From Paenibacillus sp. FJAT-29882 (lineage in GTDB: Bacteria > Bacillota > Bacilli > Bacillales > DSM-1321): a DNA stretch of 64,000 bases. The stretch covers positions 701,854 to 765,853 of the forward strand of contig NZ_LMVB01000001.1 of NCBI RefSeq assembly GCF_001510645.1. Direction: 5' to 3'. The notes below the pieces were generated by a model that was not told the DNA's origin, did no database searches, and was given only the letters and a program-made list of their open reading frames with translations. Within the stretch, counting starts at the first letter, position 1, and the number at the start of each line of letters is the position of its first letter. The translations under genes were made by a program, and so were the position numbers. Below are positions 1 to 8,904 of the stretch, in pieces.

Positions 1-873
<873 letters not shown>

Positions 874-911
874 CTCAACAAAATAGATATTATTCAGAAA
901 GGAGAGATAGT

Positions 912-1193
912 ATGCAAGGTCTAGGTGGAATATTACCATTAGTATTAATGTTTGTTCTGTTTTACTTCTTATTGATTCGTCCAAACCAAAAGCGACAAAA
1001 AGCGGTTAATGTGATGCAATCAAGCTTAAAAAGAGGGGACAAAGTCGTAACAATCGGCGGCCTCCACGGGACAATTGATAGTATTGAAGATGCAACAGCT
1101 GTCATTAAAGCGACAGATGGAAGTAAACTGAAATTCGAACGTTCTGCAATCCGTGAAGTAAAGGAAAGCGCTCCGGAAAAAGAACTCGTATAA
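912..1193 (+). CDS. yajC: Preprotein translocase accessory subunit YajC
   Basis: A 93-residue membrane protein of the SecDF-YajC holotranslocon. One hydrophobic segment (about residues 5-22) is followed by the family hallmark RPNQKRQK and the basic cytoplasmic domain with GDKVVTIGGLHG. The length is typical. A strong SD (AAAGGAGAG) lies just upstream of the ATG at 912. It follows tgt closely and is probably co-transcribed with it; secDF lies 3.7 kb downstream in the same orientation. A rho-independent terminator follows directly. Confidence 0.96.
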   Translation: MQGLGGILPLVLMFVLFYFLLIRPNQKRQKAVNVMQSSLKRGDKVVTIGGLHGTIDSIEDATAVIKATDGSKLKFERSAIREVKESAPEKELV

Positions 1194-1201
1194 TCAGAAT
1201 G

Positions 1202-1235
1202 AAAAAACGGTTTCCAATGTGGAACCGTTTTTCTT
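1202..1235. terminator. Bidirectional terminator between yajC and the convergent membrane gene
   Basis: A hairpin with arms AAAAACGGTTTCC and GGAACCGTTTTTC is A-rich on the left and T-rich on the right. It can therefore end both the rightward tgt-yajC transcript and the leftward gene at 1250-1615. Confidence 0.88.
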
Positions 1236-1249
1236 TTGGTTATTATGTT

Positions 1250-1615
1250 TTACGTTTGTGATGAGCTCATGTTCACCCCAAGAACGCCGCCCATCATCGC
1301 GGTCACAACGAAGCAGCCTTGATGAATCCATTGCTTCAGGGAGAATAGTGAGTCATGACCAAGATATTGGAACATTAGAATAATCAATACATAAAGCATC
1401 CCTGTTCCACTACCTAACAGCAACCCTTGTTTTTTCCCTTTGCCACCTGAAACAAAGCCACCAATAAACAATGTGATAAAAGAAAGTGCCATAATAATAT
1501 AAGTGAGTGAACTTTCCGTAACACTCGTAAACCGCAGAATCATTGCAAAAATGAAGCTGAAAAGAATGACTAATATAAAAATGACGCCCACTCCATGCAA
1601 AATTGCAGTCCCCAT
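1250..1615 (-). CDS. TIGR04086-type four-helix membrane protein (YrzE-like)
   Basis: A 121-residue protein made almost entirely of four hydrophobic helices, with a Gly-rich turn (GGFVSGGKGKKQG) between helices 2 and 3. Size, topology and position between yajC and the DUF421 gene match the YrzE/TIGR04086 family of Bacillales. The family has no established function as far as I know. An SD-like AGGGGGAGGAG lies upstream of the ATG. A longer minus-strand frame in another phase (from 1649) overlaps it and is judged a shadow. Confidence 0.8.
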   Translation of the reverse strand: MGTAILHGVGVIFILVILFSFIFAMILRFTSVTESSLTYIIMALSFITLFIGGFVSGGKGKKQGLLLGSGTGMLYVLIILMFQYLGHDSLFSLKQWIHQGCFVVTAMMGGVLGVNMSSSQT

Positions 1616-1961
1616 TTTTCTTGTTTCGATTGTACTCCTCCCCCTTCAAAATGACTCAAGTCTTAAATAGGCCTGGATGTCTTTGTACAAGCATATTCGA
1701 TAGACCTTAGTTTTAGACCAGAAGAAGGAAATGAAAATTGTAACAACCATTAGAGAGAGGCTGTTCAAAAAGTCCGGTAAAAATAGCTATCGAATTTCTT
1801 CGTCGGTCTGTCTCTCCGATCCTTAAGACGATCGCTCGCAGAACTGCTCGGCTCTTTTTATTCATCTTTTTAAACACGCACTATTATACTCAATGGTCAT
1901 AAATAATTTTAAGACCTTAGGGCTATCCTAAAAGAGATTGTAATGATTGGGGGTCTAGTTC
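1616..1961. other. Intergenic region; repeat-like segment
   Basis: No convincing gene is present. At 1754-1840 lies a segment starting GAGGCTGTTCAAAAAGTC that resembles the ends of dispersed or insertion-derived repeats in Bacillales. The GAGGCTGT start recurs at about 27042 and 31410, at the edge of another repeat. The DUF421 promoter should be here, but I cannot place it. Confidence 0.35.
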
Positions 1962-2606
1962 ATGAACGTTTATTTAACGGTAAGTTTACGCACAATTATC
2001 ATTTATTTGCTCATTCTTTTGATTTTCAGATTAATGGGGAAGCGAGAAGTAGGGGAATTGAGTGTGTTGGATTTAGTTATTTTTATTATGATTGGTGAAA
2101 TGGCGGTTTTGGCAATTGAGAATTTTGATAAACCGATTATGTATACCGTTTTGCCCATGTTGATCCTATTGGTTATCCAAATTATTTTAGCCATTGTATC
2201 ATTAAAAAGTCCAAAGGCAAGAAAAATCATCGACGGCTCACCGACAGTCATTGTGAATAAAGGGAAAATAGATGAAGCAGCCATGAAAAGTCAACGCTAT
2301 AATTTCGATGATTTGCTTATGCAGCTGAGAGCTCAAAATATTCTAAGTGTTAGTGATGTTGAATATGCAATATTAGAAACGTCAGGTGAGCTATCTGTGA
2401 TCGAAAAAAAACAAGTGAAAAAGTCGGATAAAACAGGTCCTTTTCCGCTCATACTTGATGGTGAATTACTAACATCTAATTTAAAATACATTAACAAATC
2501 TCCCGAATGGTTGATGAAGCAGATTGAGCAAAAGGGCTATACGGATATCAATCTTATCTCGTTTTGTAGCTATGTTGACGGTCAATTGTTTATTGATGAA
2601 AAATAA
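1962..2606 (+). CDS. DUF421 / YetF-type membrane protein (YrbG-like)
   Basis: A 214-residue protein with three N-terminal membrane helices (about residues 5-80), the conserved KREVGELSVLDLV stretch after helix 1, and a cytoplasmic domain with SPTVIVNKGKIDE, RYNFDDLLMQLR and FPLILDGEL. This is the DUF421 (YetF) pattern. A GGGGGT SD precedes the ATG. In B. subtilis an equivalent gene (yrbG) sits between yrzE and spoVB. The exact role is not established; paralogues have been linked to spore properties. It converges on spoVB with a 17-base gap. Confidence 0.85.
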   Translation: MNVYLTVSLRTIIIYLLILLIFRLMGKREVGELSVLDLVIFIMIGEMAVLAIENFDKPIMYTVLPMLILLVIQIILAIVSLKSPKARKIIDGSPTVIVNKGKIDEAAMKSQRYNFDDLLMQLRAQNILSVSDVEYAILETSGELSVIEKKQVKKSDKTGPFPLILDGELLTSNLKYINKSPEWLMKQIEQKGYTDINLISFCSYVDGQLFIDEK

Positions 2607-2623
2607 AGCCTCGCGCATTTTTT

Positions 2624-4195
2624 TCAGCGCCAGGCAAATTTTGCAAGCATTTGGCCAATAACTGGAATCCGCTGGAGTTCGGCTTTCTTTATTTCTCCAA
2701 GGAGCAGGAGAAGAATGCCGAACGTGATTCCCATATTAATGCATGAAATCAATAGTCGTGGTAACAAAGGTTGAGAAGCGAACAAGGTAAAATAAGAATA
2801 ATGTCCACAGAATCCTGAGAGCAGTGTAATCAATACGGTAGATGCATATAAACGAAGATGAATCGTAACCGGAATAATTTTTAAAAGAGTCGTGAAATGT
2901 AGGAACGTGACTAATACAGTGCCCACAGCAATTCCAATTGCGGCACCCATGATGCCGAAGCTCTCTTTAGAAGCGAGAAACCAAATGGCTGCAATTTTGA
3001 TAATTGAACCAATTAAGCTGTTTACCATCGCAGCTTTTGCCAAATTCAGTGCCTGAAGCATCGACTGCAGTGGCGTTTGAAAATAAAATAAAATGAAAAA
3101 CGGCGCTAAAAATTTAATGAAAACAGCCGCATTATCAGATCCGTACATAATTTGTAAAATTGGTTCTGCGAGGACAAATAAAACGACTACAGCTAGGGCA
3201 CCTGTTATCAAAGTAATTCGGATCGATTGTTGAAGTCTTCGCTCAATTAATTTGGTATCACCAACCGATTGGGCTTCGCTAATCGATGGAATGAGTGATG
3301 TTGCTAAAGACGCGGTCACAAAAGATGGCAGCATTAATAAAGGCAGGGCATATCCTGTTAGTTCCCCATATTGCTTTGTAGCCACTGATGCGGTTAATCC
3401 GGCAATGGCTAGGCTTTGAGCGACGACAATTGGCTCAAGAAACCAAGCAACATTGCCGATGAAGCGACCTCCAGTATTCGGTAGGGCAATGCCCATTAAT
3501 TCTTTAAACGTGCTTTTTCCAGATGAAAAAACGGAAAAGAAATTTTTGCGCATTTTAAAATGTTTCTTTATTTTAAACATCGTAAGTAAATAAACGAGCG
3601 AAACGAGTTCACCGATAATCGAAGCAAACATCGCGCCAGCTGCTGCGTATTCAATCCCATATGGCAGAAACGCTTTCGTCAAAACAGCAATGAAGGTAAT
3701 TCGGGCAATTTGTTCAATCACTTGCGAAAATGCGAACGGCTTCATATTTTGCTTGCCTTGGAAATAGCCGCGAATCACCGATGAAATGGCGATAATCGGC
3801 ACAATGGGTGCAATCGCCATTAGCGGCCATACAGTGCGCTCATCTGTGAAAAGCTGCTGACTTAGCCAAGGAGCAAGCAAAATCATAGCTGGTGTAAAAA
3901 TCAGCGACAAAGTGAGCGTGCAAGCAATTGAAACAACAAGGATTTTCTTTACTTTTCGTTCATCACCCTTAGCATTCGCTTCTGCCACATACTTCGAAAT
4001 CGCAACAGGTAAACCAAGTTGCGTAATATTGACGACAAGGAACAGGGTCGGAAGTGCCATCATATATAGACCAACGCCCTCTTCACCGATGAAACGGGCA
4101 ATGACGATTCGATTAATAAATCCAAGAATCCTCGTAATCAAGCTGGCACCAAGCAAAATGAGGGTTCCTTTTAAAAATTTCGACATGCGATTCAT
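2624..4195 (-). CDS. spoVB: Stage V sporulation protein B, MOP/PST-family flippase
   Basis: A 523-residue polytopic membrane protein with about 14 hydrophobic segments. The N-terminal GASLITRILGFINRIVIARFIGEEGVGLY is typical of MurJ/SpoVB-type lipid-linked oligosaccharide flippases. SpoVB is needed for spore cortex peptidoglycan and so indicates a spore former. Two Met codons (ATGAATCGCATG) could start it, with AAGGCAGGG as SD; the first is used here. The position between DUF421 and comN is the conserved one. Confidence 0.92.
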   Translation of the reverse strand: MNRMSKFLKGTLILLGASLITRILGFINRIVIARFIGEEGVGLYMMALPTLFLVVNITQLGLPVAISKYVAEANAKGDERKVKKILVVSIACTLTLSLIFTPAMILLAPWLSQQLFTDERTVWPLMAIAPIVPIIAISSVIRGYFQGKQNMKPFAFSQVIEQIARITFIAVLTKAFLPYGIEYAAAGAMFASIIGELVSLVYLLTMFKIKKHFKMRKNFFSVFSSGKSTFKELMGIALPNTGGRFIGNVAWFLEPIVVAQSLAIAGLTASVATKQYGELTGYALPLLMLPSFVTASLATSLIPSISEAQSVGDTKLIERRLQQSIRITLITGALAVVVLFVLAEPILQIMYGSDNAAVFIKFLAPFFILFYFQTPLQSMLQALNLAKAAMVNSLIGSIIKIAAIWFLASKESFGIMGAAIGIAVGTVLVTFLHFTTLLKIIPVTIHLRLYASTVLITLLSGFCGHYSYFTLFASQPLLPRLLISCINMGITFGILLLLLGEIKKAELQRIPVIGQMLAKFAWR

Positions 4196-4333
4196 CCCTG
4201 CCTTCTCAAAAAAGCTAATATCATATACAATTATCTATATGAAAATGTGGACAAAGCATGACTTAGTCTTCTAAAAAAAGCCTAGGAAATTAGAAAAGGC
4301 GAAGGAAAAATGAACCCAGTGGAGGTGTCTTTA

Positions 4334-4636
4334 ATGGAAAAACAACATCCTTATCAGCGCTATTTTATAAAAGTGAAGCCTGTTTTACGTAACAAAGTGG
4401 AAGAATTACGGCTGCTCGGTTTAGATGACGTGAACGAAGATGAAGTATGGGAATGTCTTGTATTGAAAAAGTGGAAGAAACCGGATGCGGACATACGTAT
4501 TTATGAAATCGTCCAAGACATTTTGACTCTCTCCAATAGTCAATTCATGACGTATAAAACGATAGAAGCTTATACAGCGCCCAATTTGTTTGAGGATTTA
4601 TCAAGTGAAGAGTTGAAAGAATTGCTCAAAGATTAA
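4334..4636 (+). CDS. comN: Post-transcriptional competence regulator ComN (YrzD)
   Basis: A 100-residue soluble protein. The start at 4334 was preferred over the in-frame ATG at 4310 because a strong SD (GGAGGTG, 4321-4327) sits seven bases before it, and the length then matches the ~98-residue B. subtilis protein. Features include QRYFIKVKPVLRNKVEELRL, a DEDEVWECL-like helix and an acidic C-terminus. In B. subtilis ComN promotes accumulation of comE mRNA. It lies immediately upstream of secDF, as in B. subtilis. Confidence 0.86.
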   Translation: MEKQHPYQRYFIKVKPVLRNKVEELRLLGLDDVNEDEVWECLVLKKWKKPDADIRIYEIVQDILTLSNSQFMTYKTIEAYTAPNLFEDLSSEELKELLKD

Positions 4637-4662
4637 TGTTTTGTAAAAGGGATAAACTTAAA

Positions 4663-4691
4663 TTGACAGTAGTTTGTAATTGTCTCATAAT
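4663..4691 (+). promoter_or_regulatory. Sigma-A promoter of secDF
   Basis: TTGACA at 4663-4668, a 17-base spacer, then CATAAT at 4686-4691. It stands ~200 bases ahead of the secDF start in the comN-secDF gap. The leader in between is AT-rich and shows no strong structure that I can identify. Confidence 0.7.
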
Positions 4692-4896
4692 AATGGTGTT
4701 GCAATTATTTAGAAATTTTAATGGGGAAATATGGATATAAGCCTATTTTCTGATTAGGTATGTTATACGCTTTTCATCAAACTCAGAACAGGATGAAACT
4801 TGTTCGATAGAACCCGTTTCTTTTGTAAGGATGCCGATCATACCGAACACTGAAACTTTTGGGTAAGGCGTGTAAAAGAAAGGGGTCCACAAATCA

Positions 4897-7146
4897 ATGG
4901 TAAAAAGAAGTAGAATCGTTGCGTTTTTTCTCATCTTACTATTCATTATCGCGACGATGGGCACAACTTCAAAAGGAATCTTAAGTAATATTAAGCTCGG
5001 TCTTGACCTGCAAGGCGGTTTCGAGGTTCTGTATGAAGTAATACCAGGTGAAAATCAAAAAGTTACTCCAGATGTACTAAGTAGTACCGTAGAGTCTTTA
5101 AACCGACGAGTGAACGTCCTCGGTGTTAGTGAGCCAGTTATTACGATTGAAGGGAATAATAGGATTCGCGTGCAAATACCTGGTGTTGAAGACCAGAGTA
5201 AAGCTCGAGAAATTCTATCGACTCAAGCGAAGCTCTCTTTCCGCGATTACAATGATACATTGATGCTAACTGGTTCCGATTTAAAAGAAGGCGGTGCAAA
5301 GCCAACTTTTGATGAAAATAATACACCAGCTGTATCTGTCACGTTAAAAGATAAAAATAAATTCAAAGAAGTGACGCAAAAAATTTCAGCCATGCCTCAA
5401 GGTACGAATCTTTTAGCAATCTGGCTTGATTTTGAAGAAGGAAAAGATTCCATCAAAGGAAATCAGGAGAATATGATTTCCGCACCTGCTGTTTCCCAAG
5501 TATTTAGTACAGATACTGTTCAGATTACCGGGAACTTCACAGTGAAAGAATCAAAAGAACTAGCTGATCTATTAAATGCAGGTTCCCTGCCAGTTGAATT
5601 GAAAGAAGTGTATTCAACTTCAGTTGGCGCACAGTTCGGTGAGCAGGCATTAACTGAAACCATTTTTGCTGGAATCATTGGCATTCTGCTTATTTTCGTA
5701 TTCATGTTAGGCTACTACCGCTTCCCGGGTTTCATTGCGGTTGTGACCTTAGCTGTTTATATTTTCTTAACATTACTAGTGTTCGATTGGATGAACGCGG
5801 TATTGACATTGCCAGGTATTGCTGCCTTGATTCTCGGGGTCGGAATGGCAGTGGATGCGAATATTATCACATATGAACGAATTAAGGATGAAATCAAACT
5901 TGGCCGCTCGGTGAAAGCAGCAGTGGCTGAAGGGACGAAAAACTCACTTAGTACGATTTTCGATGCAAACTTAACGACGCTAATTGCTGCAGGCGTATTG
6001 TTCTTTTATGGGACAAGCTCAGTTAAAGGATTCGCAACAACGCTGATCATCAGTATATTAATGAGCTTTATCACAGCGGTTTATGGAACACGTTTCTTCA
6101 TGAACATGTGGGTGAACAGCAATATCTTTAACAAGCGCCCAGGCTGGTTTGGTGTGAACAAGAAACATATTCATGATCTTGCTGAAAAAATAGATCTGTA
6201 TCACTTGCCAACTCGCTTTGATAAACTCGATTTTGTTAAAACAAGAAAAATATTTTACGGGCTTTCAATTGGTGTGACCATCATCGGTATCATCTTCCTG
6301 TTTGTTTTCGGCTTGAATCTTGGCATTGATTTCAGCAGTGGTACGCGTATTGAAGTGACTTCACCTCAATCGTTAACAAAAGAAGAAATCAAAGGCGAAT
6401 TTGATTCTCTCAAACTGAAGACAGAAGACATTGTCCTTGCTGGTGCAAATAATCAAACAGGTGTTGTCCGACTAAAAGGGGTTCTCGATAAACAAGAAAT
6501 TGCTGACTTAAAGAGCCATTTCGTAAAGAAATATAAAGCTGAGCCGAATGTTAGCACTGTTTCCCCGACAGTCGGTAAAGAACTTGCGAAAAACGCCATG
6601 TATGCGGTTCTGATTGCATCGCTTGGTATCATTCTGTATGTTTCTGTTCGGTTTGAATGGAGAATGGGTGTACCAACGGTCATCGCGCTCCTGCATGATG
6701 CCTTTTTCATCATAACCATATTCAGCTTATTGCAAATAGAAGTCGATCTAACCTTTATCGCAGCCGTACTGACGATCATCGGCTACTCGATCAATGATAC
6801 GATCGTGACCTTTGACCGGATCCGGGAAAATCTGCGTCATAAGAAGAAAATTAAGACAGTGGAAGAACTTGAAGAAATTACGAACATCAGTATCCGCCAA
6901 ACATTAACACGCTCCATCAACACCGTATTAACCGTACTTGTTGCTGTTGTCGCATTGTTAATCTTCGGCAGCGATGCTATCCAAAACTTCGCACTTGCAC
7001 TCCTTATCGGAATGCTTTGCGGCGTCTATTCTTCACTTTTCATCGCTTCTCAGTTCTGGCTTGACCTGAAAGCAAAAGAATTGAAGAAAAAAGGAACACT
7101 CAACACAGAAAAAGAAAAAAAAGAAAATTTAGAAGGACAAGTATAA
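4897..7146 (+). CDS. secDF: Fused protein translocase subunit SecDF
   Basis: A 749-residue RND-type membrane protein that uses proton motive force to help SecYEG release translocated proteins. The SecD half has GLDLQGG near the first helix, the periplasmic-type P1 domain (about residues 60-250) and GVGMAVDANIITYERIKDE. The SecF half starts near residue 450 with GLNLGIDFSSGT and ends with YSINDTIVTFDRIRENLR. A single fused ORF is normal in Bacillus relatives. An SD (AAAGGGG) precedes the ATG, and a strong terminator follows. Confidence 0.97.
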   Translation: MVKRSRIVAFFLILLFIIATMGTTSKGILSNIKLGLDLQGGFEVLYEVIPGENQKVTPDVLSSTVESLNRRVNVLGVSEPVITIEGNNRIRVQIPGVEDQSKAREILSTQAKLSFRDYNDTLMLTGSDLKEGGAKPTFDENNTPAVSVTLKDKNKFKEVTQKISAMPQGTNLLAIWLDFEEGKDSIKGNQENMISAPAVSQVFSTDTVQITGNFTVKESKELADLLNAGSLPVELKEVYSTSVGAQFGEQALTETIFAGIIGILLIFVFMLGYYRFPGFIAVVTLAVYIFLTLLVFDWMNAVLTLPGIAALILGVGMAVDANIITYERIKDEIKLGRSVKAAVAEGTKNSLSTIFDANLTTLIAAGVLFFYGTSSVKGFATTLIISILMSFITAVYGTRFFMNMWVNSNIFNKRPGWFGVNKKHIHDLAEKIDLYHLPTRFDKLDFVKTRKIFYGLSIGVTIIGIIFLFVFGLNLGIDFSSGTRIEVTSPQSLTKEEIKGEFDSLKLKTEDIVLAGANNQTGVVRLKGVLDKQEIADLKSHFVKKYKAEPNVSTVSPTVGKELAKNAMYAVLIASLGIILYVSVRFEWRMGVPTVIALLHDAFFIITIFSLLQIEVDLTFIAAVLTIIGYSINDTIVTFDRIRENLRHKKKIKTVEELEEITNISIRQTLTRSINTVLTVLVAVVALLIFGSDAIQNFALALLIGMLCGVYSSLFIASQFWLDLKAKELKKKGTLNTEKEKKENLEGQV

Positions 7147-7147
7147 A

Positions 7148-7190
7148 AAACAGGGACCAGCACATGAATCTTGCTGGTCCTGTTTTTTGT
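7148..7190 (+). terminator. Rho-independent terminator of secDF
   Basis: AACAGGGACCAGCA and TGCTGGTCCTGTT pair around a ~9-base loop, followed by TTTTTT. It begins just after the stop codon. Confidence 0.92.
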
Positions 7191-7251
7191 GTATTCCCAA
7201 TATGGCGGCCCGTGCACGCACTAAGTGCAGTATTTTCACCCGTGAAGACGG

Positions 7252-7447
7252 TTCCGGAGCGTAAATCGGAAATCTCGCCCGTAAAGTGGAGGAACTGGCG
7301 CGATTGTCTCTCTTTTTGGCGCGAAAAGAGATAAATCTGGCTTGTAAGACATGAAATCGATGGAAGATGCCCGCCCGAATATCGGTGTTTCCGCTAGTTA
7401 ATGCTGGTCCGGCTTATTAAGCGGTGGGGTTTATATAAAAAGTGTCT
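7252..7447 (+). repeat. Direct repeat A flanking the NERD gene; contains a 21-nt periodic array
   Basis: A ~196-base segment that recurs as repeat B (8544-8760) on the other side of the NERD-domain gene, in the same order and orientation. Shared blocks include TAAATCGGAAATCTCGC, AACTGGCGCGATT, GACATGAAATC, TTCCGCTAGT and ATAAAAAGTGT. The first ~110 bases consist of units with a G-G-C-x-C-G core every 20-21 bases. It contains no gene. Confidence 0.8.
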
Positions 7448-7511
7448 TTTAAAAGTAGGAATTTAAACTCTTTTGTCGAATAACTAGATAAAACGTATAA
7501 GGAGTGATTAT

Positions 7512-8483
7512 TTGTTTATCAAAGCATGCGGGCCTTCGCTTACCATTAGAAAAATGCAAGCTTTATTGCGAAGATTGCCATTTGATGATCCGAATCGGCC
7601 ATTACTCGAGAATGACTATGGAAAGTTTTACGCAGGGTTTCGAGGAGAAGCGTCTCTCGTTTATTATTTGAGTTTTTTGGATGACAAACCGTATCTAATT
7701 TTTCACGATTTAAGACTGCCGATACATCATCATTTTTTTCAGCTCGATTATTTAATTCTTTCCGCCAATTTTGCTTTAATTCTTGAAGTGAAGAACTATT
7801 CAGGCACCGTTTATTTTGATCCCCAGTTTGACCAATTAATCCGAACGACCCAACAGGACGTTGAGGAAACTTTCCCGGATCCTGTTTCACAGGTAGAACA
7901 ACACCGCGCCAATCTTCTGAAATATCTTCATGACCAAAAACTTGGTCCAATTCCAATTGAAACACTCGTTATTTTTTCCAATCCTTATACTCAACTCAAA
8001 ACTACCCAGGGCAATCACAAAATCACAAAAAAGGTGATCCATAAAGAAAAATTTCTGCAAAGTTTTCAAGTATTTGAGAAAAAATATTCTAAAGAATTGC
8101 TCACACAAAAATCTATGAAAAAAGCGTCGAAAACTTTGATGAAATCACATACACCACTTGACCAAGACCTATTAATGAAATATCAAGTTCAAAAAGAAAC
8201 ACTTATGAGTGGTGTTCATTGTCCATTATGTTTTACGCTGCCGATGGAAAAATTAATGGGGAAGTGGCAATGTAATACTTGCTCTCATCAATCAAAGGAT
8301 GCTTATATTCAATCAATCCAAGATTATGCTCTGCTTGTTGGTGTTAAAATTACCAATAAAGAATTTCGCAATTTTCTCGAAATACAGTCAGCATCGATTT
8401 CTACAAAACTACTCAAATCCCTGAACTTACCTAAAGAAGGTAGAACAAAAGCTGTCACATATCAACTTAAAATTGATGAATAA
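7512..8483 (+). CDS. NERD-domain (nuclease-related) protein with C-terminal zinc ribbon
   Basis: A 323-residue protein of unproven function. A TTG start at 7512 is chosen because AAGGAGTG lies six bases before it. Residues ~35-150 form a NERD domain: GFRGEASLVYYL, then QLDYLIL and LILEVKNY, which supply the D...ExK residues of a PD-(D/E)xK nuclease-like fold. A basic linker leads to CPLC...CNTC near residue 240, a four-Cys zinc ribbon. NERD proteins are thought to act on DNA, but no substrate is known for this type. It occupies the secDF-recJ interval and is bracketed by direct repeats A and B, suggesting an insertion. Confidence 0.8.
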   Translation: MFIKACGPSLTIRKMQALLRRLPFDDPNRPLLENDYGKFYAGFRGEASLVYYLSFLDDKPYLIFHDLRLPIHHHFFQLDYLILSANFALILEVKNYSGTVYFDPQFDQLIRTTQQDVEETFPDPVSQVEQHRANLLKYLHDQKLGPIPIETLVIFSNPYTQLKTTQGNHKITKKVIHKEKFLQSFQVFEKKYSKELLTQKSMKKASKTLMKSHTPLDQDLLMKYQVQKETLMSGVHCPLCFTLPMEKLMGKWQCNTCSHQSKDAYIQSIQDYALLVGVKITNKEFRNFLEIQSASISTKLLKSLNLPKEGRTKAVTYQLKIDE

Positions 8484-8543
8484 AATGTTTCTGCAGGTGC
8501 AGGAATATACAATCTGATCTAGAGGGGGCTCTCGGTCCCAAAT

Positions 8544-8760
8544 ATTCCGGCGCCTAAATCGGAAATCTCGCTCGAAAAGTGGCGAAACTGGCGCGATTAT
8601 CTCTCCTTTTGGCGCGGAAAGAGGCAAAACAGGCACGTAAATTTAAAATTTGGCTCGAAAGACATGAAATCACTGGAAGGTGCCCGCCCTGATTCCGGTG
8701 CTTCCGCTAGTCAATGGTGGTCCCGGCTCATTAAGCGACAGGATTTTTATAAAAAGTGTA
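8544..8760 (+). repeat. Direct repeat B flanking the NERD gene; contains a 21-nt periodic array
   Basis: The second copy of repeat A. Units start at GGCGCC, GCTCGA, GGCGCG, GGCGCG, GGCACG and GGCTCG, spaced 20-21 bases. They are followed by the non-periodic tail shared with A (TTCCGCTAGT..., GGCTCATTAAGCG..., ATAAAAAGTGT). A further single unit occurs at about 8788. A minus-strand frame across it is a by-product of the array. The recJ promoter is presumably in 8761-8890. Confidence 0.8.
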
Positions 8761-8904
8761 ATTTATCGTGAATGTGCATTAAATTTGGTTCCAGCGCGTA
8801 AATTGGATGTTTGTTTTCTATTATGGTGTGACCGGGTGAAAACGAAATAAGTTTGAAACCCACAGTCCTCTTTTGTATACTTATAAGATTGAGGGGTGAA
8901 TGTA

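Noticed and set aside
1410-1649. 79-codon minus-strand ORF
   Set aside because: Other phase of the YrzE-like gene, with a Tyr/Cys-rich product typical of a shadow frame.
8427-8636. 69-codon minus-strand ORF
   Set aside because: Overlaps repeat B and the 3' end of the NERD gene; no SD.
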